From: Leifsonia sp. ALI-44-B
GTDB lineage: Bacteria > Actinomycetota > Actinomycetes > Actinomycetales > Microbacteriaceae
Assembly: GCF_001984125.1 (NCBI RefSeq)
Contig: NZ_MTQL01000005.1
Coordinates: 45,467-109,466 of the forward strand
DNA length: 64,000 bases
Reading direction: 5' to 3'
Shown: positions 42,092 through 50,362 of the stretch, one piece after another
Layout of the letters: every line of letters begins with the position of its first letter
Position numbering within the stretch: position 1 is the stretch's first letter
The notes under the pieces: model-generated
The model's database searches: none
Told to the model about the DNA's origin: nothing
Seen by the model: the letters and a program-made list of their open reading frames with translations, nothing else
Translations under genes and position numbers: made by a program

Positions 42092-44077
42092 GTAACCCAG
42101 ATCGACGTTTTTGGCATCCAAAAACACGACGACACGCCCACTGGCGTGTCCCCAGAACAGTGGACCCCCTGGGGCCTCACCCGTGCGCTCTCTCCGCGCG
42201 GCCGCGTCCGCATCGCGGATCAGCTCGGCCCAGACGGGTATCTGAACGACTACACAGCGACAATCCCCCTGACCGCGGATGAGCCGTCGACGCCGTGGGC
42301 GATGCCGCTCACGGACCCGCGCGGGTTCTTCCACTACATCTGCTTCGACCTCGACCCAGGCCACGGCAACGCCGTCTATGACGCCGGCCGCCTCGCTCAC
42401 TGGCTCGATGAGCTCAACATCAACTACCTGGTAGCGCGTTCCGGGCCGACCGGCGGCCGTCACGTTTGGCTGTCCCTGCAGGACGGCGCCTCCGCTGGCA
42501 TCGTGGCCACAATCGGCCACCTTGCTTCGCAGCTGTTGCCCTCTCTGGACATCACGCCGCTGAAGAACGCCGCGACCGGTTCCGTGCGGCCCCCTGGCGC
42601 CCCTCACCGACGCTCTGGGCGCTCTGAGCCTGTCGGCTCGATCGCCCCGTTGCTCGCGCACAGCGTCACCGTCGACCAGCTGCAGCTGCTCCAAGACTTT
42701 CTCATCGACACCGGCGCCACACTCACAGTCGCACCGGTCACCGCAATCCGAGGCGTCGCCCACGACGACGCCGGCTACCCGCACCTCGTCGGCCCCAAGC
42801 GCGCCGTCTCACCCCGCATCCGCGACCTCCTCGACCAGGCCCCGGCCGACGACACCTCCGTAACCCAGGCCGCGGTACTCGCCGGCTGCGCCCGCGCTCG
42901 GTGGCGATTCGCCGACGTGTTCGCGATGCTGCACGTCTCCCCCGCGCTCGAGCACGCACGTACCCGGCGCACGTTCCGCGGCCGCGTTGCCCGCAGCGCC
43001 GAGGAATCACGCCGAGTGCTTGAACGCGCCTGGCAACGCGCCGTCGAATTCGTGGCCACGAACCCCGTAAACGGCGCCGGCGCCGACACCGAGTTCCACG
43101 CGCGCGCGATCGCCACGTCAGCCGCCATCGCCCGCGTACAGAGCGCCGCTGACGCCACACCCGGACGGTGGGGGCTGACCGGCCCCTCGACCGCTCAGAG
43201 AGCCACCAGAGGCCGCTACGCGGAACGCGCCGTATTAGACGCCCTGTGCCTATTCATCGCCCAGTCGGCATCCGAGGTCATCGAAGCCGACCAGCGGCGC
43301 CTCTCCCAGGTCACGGGGTATTCGCACGAGGCTTGCCGCCTCGCCCTCCACGCGCTCCGCACGCCATCAACGGATGACCCGGAGTCCGCCTGGATCGTGT
43401 TGGTCGACCAGGCCGAGGGCGCCCACGGGGCCCGCTACCGACTCTCCAAAAAGTTCTCCACAGGGGAGGACAGCCCTAAGTTGCCACAAGCGGTGACGCA
43501 CCCCAGCCAGAGCCCGGCCGCTGACCAACGCGACTGGTGGATTAACAAGCTCTCCGCCCGCCTACAAGATCTCGCTCACGACGTCTTCTCCGCTCCAAGA
43601 AGCCTGGGACGTAAAGCAGGACTCACCTACAGTCAGCTCTCCCCCGGAAATGTGCTCACCGTGGACACGCTCACTGCTGAGACAAATTTGAGCGCGTCGA
43701 GAATCCGAAAATCACTCTCCCGCCTGCACGCACACGGCCTCGTCGACCGGCATCCCGAAGGATGGTCACGCGTCGCCGACGTCGACCGCGACCAGGTTGC
43801 CGCGCAGCTCGGCGTTGACGGGTATCTCGCCGGCCGTGCCGCCCGCCACGACCTCGAGCGCGCGGTGTGGGCATGGTGGTTGGCCGACGTCACCTGGATG
43901 TCGAAGGCGCGGAAGAAACGTCGAGGGCGCCGCTCGAGCACAGGAGTGCCCTTGTTCGTTCAGAACGACCGCCCCGACTACCCCGCATACCCGCGCCGCA
44001 ACGGGCGCGGCCACTACGGCGACGCCCTCGCACTCGTGGCCGCCGGCGCTCTCGAACGAGCCAATAAGGCGGCGTAA
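42089..44077 (+). CDS. rep: Replication initiator with primase-polymerase-type domain
   Basis: 662 residues if started at ATC 42089 (643 from GTG 42146). The N-terminal half has CFDLDP (acidic pair near residues 87 and 89) and ARSGPTGGRHVW (histidine near 125), the DxD and sxH signatures of archaeo-eukaryotic primase-type replication proteins. The C-terminal half carries helix-turn-helix-like parts (LSQVTGYSHEACRLALHAL, LTAETNLSASRIRKSLSRL) for origin binding. The origin is probably inside or next to the gene. Regulation is likely by the antisense RNA and by weak ATC initiation. Confidence 0.78.
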   Translation: MVTQIDVFGIQKHDDTPTGVSPEQWTPWGLTRALSPRGRVRIADQLGPDGYLNDYTATIPLTADEPSTPWAMPLTDPRGFFHYICFDLDPGHGNAVYDAGRLAHWLDELNINYLVARSGPTGGRHVWLSLQDGASAGIVATIGHLASQLLPSLDITPLKNAATGSVRPPGAPHRRSGRSEPVGSIAPLLAHSVTVDQLQLLQDFLIDTGATLTVAPVTAIRGVAHDDAGYPHLVGPKRAVSPRIRDLLDQAPADDTSVTQAAVLAGCARARWRFADVFAMLHVSPALEHARTRRTFRGRVARSAEESRRVLERAWQRAVEFVATNPVNGAGADTEFHARAIATSAAIARVQSAADATPGRWGLTGPSTAQRATRGRYAERAVLDALCLFIAQSASEVIEADQRRLSQVTGYSHEACRLALHALRTPSTDDPESAWIVLVDQAEGAHGARYRLSKKFSTGEDSPKLPQAVTHPSQSPAADQRDWWINKLSARLQDLAHDVFSAPRSLGRKAGLTYSQLSPGNVLTVDTLTAETNLSASRIRKSLSRLHAHGLVDRHPEGWSRVADVDRDQVAAQLGVDGYLAGRAARHDLERAVWAWWLADVTWMSKARKKRRGRRSSTGVPLFVQNDRPDYPAYPRRNGRGHYGDALALVAAGALERANKAA

Positions 44078-44087
44078 GACCCTTACT

Positions 44088-44474
44088 TCAATGGTCCGTG
44101 CTGGGCGAAGCTTCGTCGTGAACGTGCCGAGCGGCACGTGACGCGTGCACAGACCCTATTCCGAGCGCCAACAGCGTTGCAGTTAGAGACAGGCCAAGGG
44201 CCACCACATAGGCGACCGGAAACAGTTGCAACGGAACAGTCAGCACTCCGACTCCGACGGCAACGAACAAATATGGAGCCATCACAGCTCGAGCTGCAAC
44301 GTGACCTATGTGCCAAGCCTCGTCGCTTCTTAACAGCGACGGTAAGCGGATGCCTGCGACATGACTCCTCGGGGCGCCGTTCGCAATCTGAGTGACGATC
44401 ATCCAGATCACCAGATTCACGAGGATGAGCAGCACCGCGCACCCGAGCGCAGCAAACCAGCCAGGGCTCGTCAT
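44088..44474 (-). CDS. SdpI-like membrane protein
   Basis: 128 residues with four hydrophobic helices. RSDEAWHIGHVAARAVMAPY between helices resembles the SdpI/SdpI-fold signature with W and H residues. SdpI-type proteins give immunity to secreted killing factors. It is followed, leftward, by other short membrane and secreted genes in the 44-46 kb block, but no obvious toxin is adjacent. GGTGAGTGAGAG precedes the ATG. Confidence 0.65.
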   Translation of the reverse strand: MTSPGWFAALGCAVLLILVNLVIWMIVTQIANGAPRSHVAGIRLPSLLRSDEAWHIGHVAARAVMAPYLFVAVGVGVLTVPLQLFPVAYVVALGLSLTATLLALGIGSVHASRAARHVHDEASPSTDH

Positions 44475-44581
44475 CTCTCACTCACCTCGACTCGAATTCT
44501 AGCGAGCAGTCGTCACCAACGGGACGACGCCGGCGACGGTCCCGTTATCGGCGCCGCATGCCACGTGAGTTCACTGAGCGT

Positions 44582-44776
44582 CTAGCTGCTGATCGTCATC
44601 AGCGGGACAACGCCCGCAATGATCGCGCTGATGAGCAAGCACCAGCCGGCCACCAGCACCATGCCGACCAAGAACAGCAGGGATCGCCAATCGCGGCGGC
44701 GCCGGTAGATCCACGTCGACGCGGCGACCATGACGAACCCGAACAGCGGTATCACCGCTTGTGCACACAATTGCAT
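44582..44776 (-). CDS. Small two-helix membrane protein
   Basis: 64 residues: two hydrophobic helices (about 7-22 and 36-58) separated by a basic loop YRRRRDWRS. GGGGGAGTGA lies about 5 nt upstream of the ATG at 44776; the longer frame has an unlikely Cys-rich N-terminus. Unknown role. Confidence 0.55.
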   Translation of the reverse strand: MQLCAQAVIPLFGFVMVAASTWIYRRRRDWRSLLFLVGMVLVAGWCLLISAIIAGVVPLMTISS

Positions 44777-44888
44777 TGCTTCACTCCCCCAGTGAAAGAC
44801 GGACGGTCCGACGCGACCCGCTCGCCTACCTGCCCGGGGAACGATACAGCAGCACCAGCAGGACTCAGATTCGACCGCCGCAGAGCGC

Positions 44889-44931
44889 ACAACAGAGGGG
44901 CGGAACCCCGACGGTTCCGCCCCTCTGTTGT
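44889..44931. terminator. Strong terminator hairpin
   Basis: A 19-bp perfect stem, ACAACAGAGGGGCGGAACC with GGTTCCGCCCCTCTGTTGT, loop of 5 nt. It lies 7 nt past the stop of the secreted protein gene at 44938, read leftward. Confidence 0.85.
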
Positions 44932-44937
44932 ACAGGT

Positions 44938-45621
44938 TTAGCAGTCGGAGTAGAGCAGGCTCACCATTCGGCCGCCTCGAGGCGCATCCGTGGCGAGGAC
45001 CGTCGCCGCGAAATTCACCGCGGAACCCTTCACGATGGCGCTGAAAGTGCCCTTCATATGCGTGTAAAGGCAGGTGCGGCTCTTGCGGTACTCAAGCGTG
45101 GTGTTGATGTGTGAGTACGCGAAGATCGAGATGCCGGTGCCATACGAGTTGCCCTTGAGACGCACCGAATTGATCGTGTTCCCGGTGAACGTGACCGACA
45201 TGTCCTGGTTCACCCAAGCGACACCAAACGACGGCAGTGTCGTGTTCTGGTCCGCCGTGTAATTGACAGTCGTGGACACCGCGGAGACCGATTGCGGCGA
45301 CGCCGCACGCGCCAGCGACGACACGGGCGAAGCCTGAGTTTTCTGCGACCGCTCCGCCTCGTCGACGATGAAGTCGGCGATCGCGGCCGGGTCGTTGCTT
45401 CCCGCAGCCTGAACGAGTTCCGGTGAAACATCCACGGACACGTCGGAGAACGACACCGTGCCATCGGATGCGGCAGCGATCTCAGCGAGCTCGCTGTTCA
45501 ACGCGGCCGACACCGCGTCATCGAGAGCCGGCCCCGGCGACGCTATCGCCGAGAGCGGGAACGCCAACGTCACAGCCAAAACGGCCGCGCATGTGGACAT
45601 GACAGACGTACTTCTTTTCAC
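44938..45621 (-). CDS. Secreted protein of unknown function
   Basis: 227 residues. A signal peptide (MKRSTSVMSTCAAVLAVTLA to about 28, ending AIASP) leads to an acidic helical propeptide-like part (30-100) and a beta-rich C-terminal domain with TRTCLYTHMKGTFSAIVKGS-like strands (RSRTCLYTHMK) and two cysteines (near 183 and 227) that could pair. No enzyme motif. Terminated by a 19-bp hairpin. Confidence 0.68.
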   Translation of the reverse strand: MKRSTSVMSTCAAVLAVTLAFPLSAIASPGPALDDAVSAALNSELAEIAAASDGTVSFSDVSVDVSPELVQAAGSNDPAAIADFIVDEAERSQKTQASPVSSLARAASPQSVSAVSTTVNYTADQNTTLPSFGVAWVNQDMSVTFTGNTINSVRLKGNSYGTGISIFAYSHINTTLEYRKSRTCLYTHMKGTFSAIVKGSAVNFAATVLATDAPRGGRMVSLLYSDC

Positions 45622-45650
45622 AGTTATCCCCCATTGGATAGTCGAATCGA

Positions 45651-45965
45651 TTACGCAGGCGTAGCAATCAGGAGAACCCCGAGCACGACCGAGACACCGG
45701 CCGCGACGATCGAAACGATCATGAACACGCGGCGTTGGCTGTCAGTGCGCACCAACGCGGCGGCACCAGCAAACAACGCGGCCGCACCCAGGAATGGAAC
45801 CCCCAGGGTGACGTTCAACGCTTCCGCGATCCAGCCGGCCAAATCCGCTGGCGGCAACCGCACAAGCAGAATCAGCGCCCCCACCACGAATAAACCGATC
45901 GCTGAAAACAGGCGATTGGAACTTTTTGTTAGCGACGTTGCTGACTGGCCCCCCATGCGGATCAT
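45651..45965 (-). CDS. Small polytopic membrane protein
   Basis: 104 residues, four hydrophobic segments (about 19-35, 40-60, 61-78, 82-102). GGAGAACT precedes the ATG at 45965. It is read toward the secreted protein gene, 29 nt upstream of its start, so the two may be one unit. No recognised family. Confidence 0.6.
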   Translation of the reverse strand: MIRMGGQSATSLTKSSNRLFSAIGLFVVGALILLVRLPPADLAGWIAEALNVTLGVPFLGAAALFAGAAALVRTDSQRRVFMIVSIVAAGVSVVLGVLLIATPA

Positions 45966-46067
45966 AGTTCTCCGAACCCCGCCGCCTGTCAAGCAATCTT
46001 TGTCGACCCCACAGGACCCCAAGCGGTGCCGGCGGCGCCGGCCCTGTGCCAGTGAAGAGGCTCTTTT

Positions 46068-46240
46068 GCCGGTCTGGCCCGTTCACCGTAGCTCGCTCCC
46101 GTGCCTGCGTTCTCAGATTCTCGGACGCGCCCTGACGGGCTTATTTCGCCCGAGAATCTGCGCACTACGGCACTCACGCTCGCTTCGTTTCTCTCTCGCC
46201 AGACAGGCAAAAAAATCGGTCGGCAGAGAAGGAGAGAGCA
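46068..46240 (+). promoter_or_regulatory. Structured leader, copy B of four
   Basis: Outer stem GCC-g-GTCTGGC (46068-46078) with GCCAGAC-a-GGC (46198-46208); CACCGTAGCTCGCTCCC box; inner 11-bp hairpin CAGATTCTCGG / CCGAGAATCTG (46114-46124 with 46149-46160), enclosing CGCGCCCTGACGGGCTTATT that nearly equals copy A's loop; CCGTAG / CTACGG pairing outside it; GGCAAAAAAAT and the GAAGGAG site. The upstream GCGAGGG hairpin of the other copies is missing. Confidence 0.72.
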
Positions 46241-46981
46241 ATGACGCCCACAAACCGGCCTACCATTCAGGAGGCCACGAGAACGTTCCTTGAGATATTC
46301 AGCAACTCACGCATCGCAGACAGCATCGACACGGCGCTAAGCTGCATCGAGGTGGACGCGCTTACGGCGTTGCTTCGGGCAGCAGGAGCAAGCCACGCGG
46401 CCGACAAATGGCTAGCGGATCACGCTCACGGCGATGACGAGGGCGACCTGCACTACGAAGAGGGCGGTGGCGGCATGAGCGCGTTCTTGGTCGACGCCGA
46501 GCACATCCACGTCATGATTCACGCCGCACTCACCTACGGCGGCGGCGCAAACGGGAACCTGAGCGTGGTCACGGACGACGAACCCACGCCCTACAACGGC
46601 GTTCAGATCGGCTGGGGCTGCAACATGCGGGTGCTGCGGCGCGGCACCGAATCGGCGTTCGGCCAAATGCTCCTCGACGCTAACGCGGCCAGCGTGAACG
46701 CCCGCTACAACGAGGACGAAGCCTACGTGTACACGTATCAGCGGCCCGAGCACTTCGACTGGGAACCGGTGGAAATTCTCGGCGCGATCAACGGCTACGA
46801 GTACCAGGCATGCGAAGCTCCCGGCTGGATCACTAGCGAGGCCAGAGCGTTCTGTGACCGACTCCGACGTCTTGCAGAGTCACGCCTACCCAACGCCAGT
46901 GACGCCCCGTGGACGATCAGTCCCGGAGATATGCCCCTCCACAAGCGGTTAGCCGCTGAAAAGCGCGCACACCGGGCGTAG
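46241..46981 (+). CDS. Hypothetical protein downstream of leader B
   Basis: 246 residues, soluble, acidic. It has a helical N-terminus (TIQEATRTFLEIFSNSRIAD, VDALTALLRAAGA) and a central DLHYEEGGGGMSAFLVDAEH, VMIHAALTYGG strand pair. GAAGGAGAGAG lies 4 nt before the ATG. Anti-restriction or plasmid-establishment proteins often have such acidic composition, but no signature identifies it. A GC-rich hairpin follows at 46988. Confidence 0.68.
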   Translation: MTPTNRPTIQEATRTFLEIFSNSRIADSIDTALSCIEVDALTALLRAAGASHAADKWLADHAHGDDEGDLHYEEGGGGMSAFLVDAEHIHVMIHAALTYGGGANGNLSVVTDDEPTPYNGVQIGWGCNMRVLRRGTESAFGQMLLDANAASVNARYNEDEAYVYTYQRPEHFDWEPVEILGAINGYEYQACEAPGWITSEARAFCDRLRRLAESRLPNASDAPWTISPGDMPLHKRLAAEKRAHRA

Positions 46982-46987
46982 ACGCCT

Positions 46988-47020
46988 GAGCGGGGCCAAC
47001 CACGCGTGTTGGCCCCGCTC
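46988..47020 (+). terminator. Hairpin terminator
   Basis: GAGCGGGGCCAAC-cacgcgt-GTTGGCCCCGCTC, 13 bp, just past the 46981 stop. No U-run. Confidence 0.6.
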
Positions 47021-47030
47021 CCCCAAAGGT

Positions 47031-47073
47031 GCGTGTAATTAGTCGCGCTTGAATGCGTGTAATTACTGGCGCT
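47031..47073. repeat. Two 19-bp direct repeats, 24 bp apart
   Basis: GCGTGTAATTAGTCGCGCT (47031-47049) and GCGTGTAATTACTGGCGCT (47055-47073) differ at two positions. The period of 24 bp is near two helical turns, as for operators or iterons. They lie ahead of leader C and the ParB-like gene. Confidence 0.65.
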
Positions 47074-47154
47074 CATCTCCGATTCATCCCGATCAGGGCC
47101 AATTTCGGCCAGCTTTGCTGCTGTCGGGGCGGGGTCGGCTCGCCGCCGGCCCCG

Positions 47155-47422
47155 GCGAGGGGCGACAAACCCCCTCGCGCTCCCCCGGATGAAACGTCAA
47201 TGGCGCCGGCAGTGCCGGCACCCCCTTTTTGGACGTTCTTTTTGACTTTCTGGCAGATCATCGTAGTTCGCTCCGCGCTCTCCGTTCCGGGCTTTCGCGG
47301 CATATCCTCGCTGCGCTCCGGTATTCCACGGTCCCTGCACTCCGGCACTCCGGCACTCCCGCTCTCTATCGATTTCTCTCGCCAGAAAGGCAAAAAAACG
47401 GTTGGCAACGAAGGAGAGAGCA
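47155..47422 (+). promoter_or_regulatory. Structured leader, copy C of four
   Basis: Hairpin GCGAGGGG / CCCCTCGC (47155-47178) with the shared CTCGCGCTCCCCC; a CCGGCAGTGCCGG hairpin and T-run; outer stem CTTTCTGGC (47246-47254) with GCCAGAAAG (47381-47389); ATCATCGTAGTTCGCTCC; a central part nearly identical to copy D (CCGTTCCGGGCTTTCGCGGC and following); GGCAAAAAAAC and GAAGGAG. Confidence 0.75.
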
Positions 47423-48791
47423 ATGACAACCACGAACACCATCACCACCCAGACCGGTTCTGTCGAGCACATCGACCCCAACACGGTGATCATCGAAGCG
47501 AACGTGCGGCCCAGCGCCCCGATCACCAAAGAATTCGTCAACAGTATCCGCGAGAACGGCGTCCTGACGCCCGTTCTGGCACGCCGCGACGAACAGGGCA
47601 ACATCCTCGTCCGAGCCGGTCAGCGACGCACCCTCGGCGCCCGAGAAGCAGGCGTAGCCACCATCCCCGTCTACGTTGTGGATGCGGATGAAAAGACGAC
47701 CGAGCGGATCGTGCAGCAGATGGTCGAAAATGACCAGCGTGAAGCCCTTAGCGACGCCGACCGCGCCGCAGCAGCTCGCGTTCGAGGGCATGTCTGTGTC
47801 CACGATTGCTAAGCGCACCGGCACGAAGTCAGGGGAAGTGAAATCGGGTCTCGCCGTGGCTGGAAGCGCCGTCGCAGCATCCGCGATCACCCGGTATCAG
47901 TTGACACTGGACCAGGCGCTGGCGTTGACCGAGTTTGAGGACAACGAACGCGCGTGCGCCGAGCTGGTCGCCACCGCGCAAAGCAACCCCGGCCAGTTCC
48001 CCCACGCGTTGCAGCGTCTCCGTGATGCCCGCACCAACGCCGAACTGGCAGCCGCGAAGCAACCGAACTGTCGGAGCAGGGCTACATCATCCTCGACACC
48101 GACCCCAGCTACGACCCCCCCCCGCAGCCACACGCCGCTACGCGAACTTCTCACCGCCGACAATGAACCAGTCACCGTGGAACACATTGCCGATGTTGAC
48201 GGCCGCGCGGCTTTCATCTCGGTGTACAACGCTGATCGAGTCGTCGTCAATTACTACGTCGCCGACCCGAAAGCAGCAGGATTCCGCCGCTACGGCCAGG
48301 CCCCGAAGGAGCCGATGACCGACGAGCAGAAAGCCGAACGGAAGACGCTGATCATCAACAACAAGGCGTGGGACTCCGCAGAAACCGTGCGCCGGGAATG
48401 GTTGGGCGAATTCCTCACCCGGAAAACGCTCCCGAAGGATGCGGCGCAATCCATTGCCCGCGGCCTCACCACGCACCACAACACCGTCGGAACAGGCCTG
48501 AACCAGTCCAACTCCCTCGCGCACGAGCTTCTGGGCGTTGAACGATCCAACTACTACTCCCCCGACGCCCTCGCCGCGATTGTCGAGAAAACGCCGACCA
48601 AAGCGCTGCACGTCGCTCTCCCCGTCGTCCTCGGCGGAATCGAGGAATCGATCAGCCGGTGGAGCTGGCGCACACCATCGGCCCACACCGCCGCGTACCT
48701 CAACCAGATCGAAGCGTGGGGCTACACCCTCAGCGAGGTAGAACGAATCGCCGCCGAGAAGAACGACCCGGCACCCGACAACGCGGAATAA
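47423..48791 (+). pseudogene. ParB/Spo0J-like partition or plasmid protein with three indels
   Basis: The first frame reads a ParB N-terminal domain (VRPSAPITKEFVNSIRENGV, GQRRTLGAREAGVATIPVYV) to about 47768. The frame then shifts into QQLAFEGMSVSTIAKRTGTK, a KorB/ParB-type helix-turn-helix. Near 48062 one base is missing (the sense frame reads ELSEQGYIILDTD), and a nine-C run at 48115-48123 has one C too many, restoring the frame to the end (RELLTADNEP...). Full length would be about 455 residues. It is preceded by leader C. Whether this is the partner of the ParA at 49038 is unsure since another small gene follows that ParA. Confidence 0.75.
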
Positions 48792-48799
48792 CCCGAACC

Positions 48800-48828
48800 G
48801 GGGCGGCTGGCACTCAGTCAGCCGCCCC
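48800..48828 (+). terminator. Hairpin terminator after the ParB-like gene
   Basis: GGGGCGGCTG-gcactcagt-CAGCCGCCCC, 10-bp stem, 9 nt past the stop. Confidence 0.6.
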
Positions 48829-48916
48829 ACTCCCCCAGATCGCGTCGGGCGGCTCTCCCTGAGCAGACCGGTGAGGGCAAGCCCTCACACTCCCCTAAGC
48901 TATCGAAGCAGTGGTA

Positions 48917-49036
48917 AACTAATATCAACTTGATATCTAAACCATATCGATAGCTTGCTGATACTCGTCTGATACTAAAAGCATATTGATAGTGCGAAAC
49001 TATTGCTCTGATATCGCTGTGAAAGTATGCTGAAAG
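48917..49036. repeat. AT-rich TGATA repeats, candidate centromere upstream of parA
   Basis: In otherwise GC-rich DNA this stretch has repeated TGATA/TATCA units: TTGATATC, CGATAG, CTGATACT, CTGATACT, TTGATAGT, CTGATATC, followed by GTGAAAG and CTGAAAG. The same words return downstream of the parAB pair at 50003-50068. Partition loci of this type have their centromere and the ParB-like binding sites in such repeats. Confidence 0.68.
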
Positions 49037-49037
49037 C

Positions 49038-49670
49038 ATGATTTTACTTATTGGTAGCCAGAAGGGCGGCGCGGGCAAGTCCACCATTGCCGTCAATCTC
49101 TGCGTTGAATTCGCTCGTCAGGGCCTCGACGTATGTCTGGTCGACGCCGACGCGCAACGCTCGGCGTCAAGGTGGCACGCCGACCGCGAAGAGTCAGGCG
49201 TCACGCCGACGATCGCCAGCGTCGAAAAACTCGGCAACATCCGCGACACACTCGTGGATCTCGATACGCGCTACGAAATGGTTGTCGTAGACGTGGCTGG
49301 CAAGGACAGCAAAGAGATGCGAACCGGCATGACCGCAGCGCACAAGATGATCGTTACGGTGCGCCCATCGCAATTCGACCTGGACACGTTGCCCCACATG
49401 AGCGACCTTGTCGAGCAGGTCCGCGATTTTAACCCCGACCTGGAAGTGCGAGTTCTTCTCACCCAGGCCCCGACCAACCCCAACGGGTCGGAACGAACCG
49501 ACGCGGGGGAGTACCTGTCGGATTATCCAGGCTTGCGCTCGATGCAGACCATCATTCACGAGCGAAAGGCCTACCGAGACGTGATCGGCGAAGGCAAAGG
49601 CGTTGTCGAGTGGAACAACCCCAAAGCGCGAGGCGAAGTCATGGAACTAGCAGCGGAGCTGATGGCGTAA
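49038..49670 (+). CDS. parA: ParA-family partition ATPase
   Basis: 210 residues, the short type Ib size. KGGAGKST P-loop at 9-16, DADAQRSASRW (switch I), VVVDVAGKD (Walker B) and the usual C-terminal half. ATG at 49038 lies directly behind the TGATA repeats. Its stop overlaps the start of the next gene by one base (TAATG). It moves plasmid copies apart by ATP-driven nucleoid gradients. Confidence 0.9.
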   Translation: MILLIGSQKGGAGKSTIAVNLCVEFARQGLDVCLVDADAQRSASRWHADREESGVTPTIASVEKLGNIRDTLVDLDTRYEMVVVDVAGKDSKEMRTGMTAAHKMIVTVRPSQFDLDTLPHMSDLVEQVRDFNPDLEVRVLLTQAPTNPNGSERTDAGEYLSDYPGLRSMQTIIHERKAYRDVIGEGKGVVEWNNPKARGEVMELAAELMA

Positions 49671-50002
49671 TGGCAATCAAAAAACGTACCCCCGTCGATC
49701 CCGCGACGGCCGCGAAAATCGAAGCATTTGGCGCAGCGGCCGACGCGCCGCCCGTGAGTGCCGAGGCGATAGCCGCGTCCGCGCCGGCCACGCCATCTGA
49801 GGCCGCTACGGCGCCGAAGAAGAACACGCGTAAAGCTCCGCGATCCGAAGAGGTCGCCAAGACGTTCCTGATCCGCTGGCCCGACGCTGAGCTGCCATTG
49901 TTGTTGGCGGAAGTGGCCGAGCTGGACGAACGCAGCCAGCACGCATTGGCACTTCGGGCTCTGCGCCGCGGCCTCGAAGCCATCCGCGCGGAATCGCGCT
50001 AG
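49670..50002 (+). CDS. Small ParB-type partner of ParA
   Basis: 110 residues. The N-terminal 55 residues are Ala/Pro-rich and basic; the C-terminal KTFLIRWPDAELPLLLAEVAELDERSQHALAL-type part (FLIRWPDAELPLLLAEVAE) looks like a helix-turn-helix or ribbon-helix-helix. Its place directly after a type Ib ParA and between two blocks of the same repeats makes it the centromere-binding partner. Confidence 0.7.
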   Translation: MAIKKRTPVDPATAAKIEAFGAAADAPPVSAEAIAASAPATPSEAATAPKKNTRKAPRSEEVAKTFLIRWPDAELPLLLAEVAELDERSQHALALRALRRGLEAIRAESR

Positions 50003-50068
50003 CAAATAGCTAGCGACATGAATCCAAACCGATATCACTCTGATAGCTCAGTGAAAGCTTTCTGATAT
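50003..50068. repeat. Downstream TGATA repeats of the partition locus
   Basis: CCGATATCAC, CTGATAGC, GTGAAAGC and TTCTGATATG repeat the words found upstream of parA at 48917-49036. The partition locus is thus flanked by the repeats. Confidence 0.6.
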
Positions 50069-50098
50069 GTACACCGGGGGAGCGCGTACAACGCGCAC

Positions 50099-50362
50099 GC
50101 GAAGGGCTTGCCCCTCGCGCTCCCCAGGCCGGCACGGAGGCCGGCGGATGAACCCCTCCGCGGTGCAGGAAAGACTCTCTCCCTTTTTTGCACCTGTCTG
50201 GCCGGTCATCGTAGTTCGCGCCGCGCTCTCCGTTCCGGGCTTTCGCGGCATATCCTCGCTGCGCTCCGGTATTCCACGACCCGGCACTCCGGCACTCTCG
50301 CTCTCAATCGATTCTCTTGCCAGACAGGGCAAAAAAATTGTTGGTGGGGAAGAGGTAACACG
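50099..50362 (+). promoter_or_regulatory. Structured leader, copy D of four
   Basis: Hairpin GCGA-a-GGG / CCC-c-TCGC (50099-50118) with CTCGCGCTCCCC; GGCCGGCAC / GGCCGGCGG and CGCGGTGC elements; T-run (50184-50189); outer stem CCTGTCTGGC (50193-50202) with GCCAGACAGG (50319-50328); GTCATCGTAGTTCGC; central part almost identical to copy C; GGCAAAAAAATTG and the ribosome site of the redoxin gene. Confidence 0.75.
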
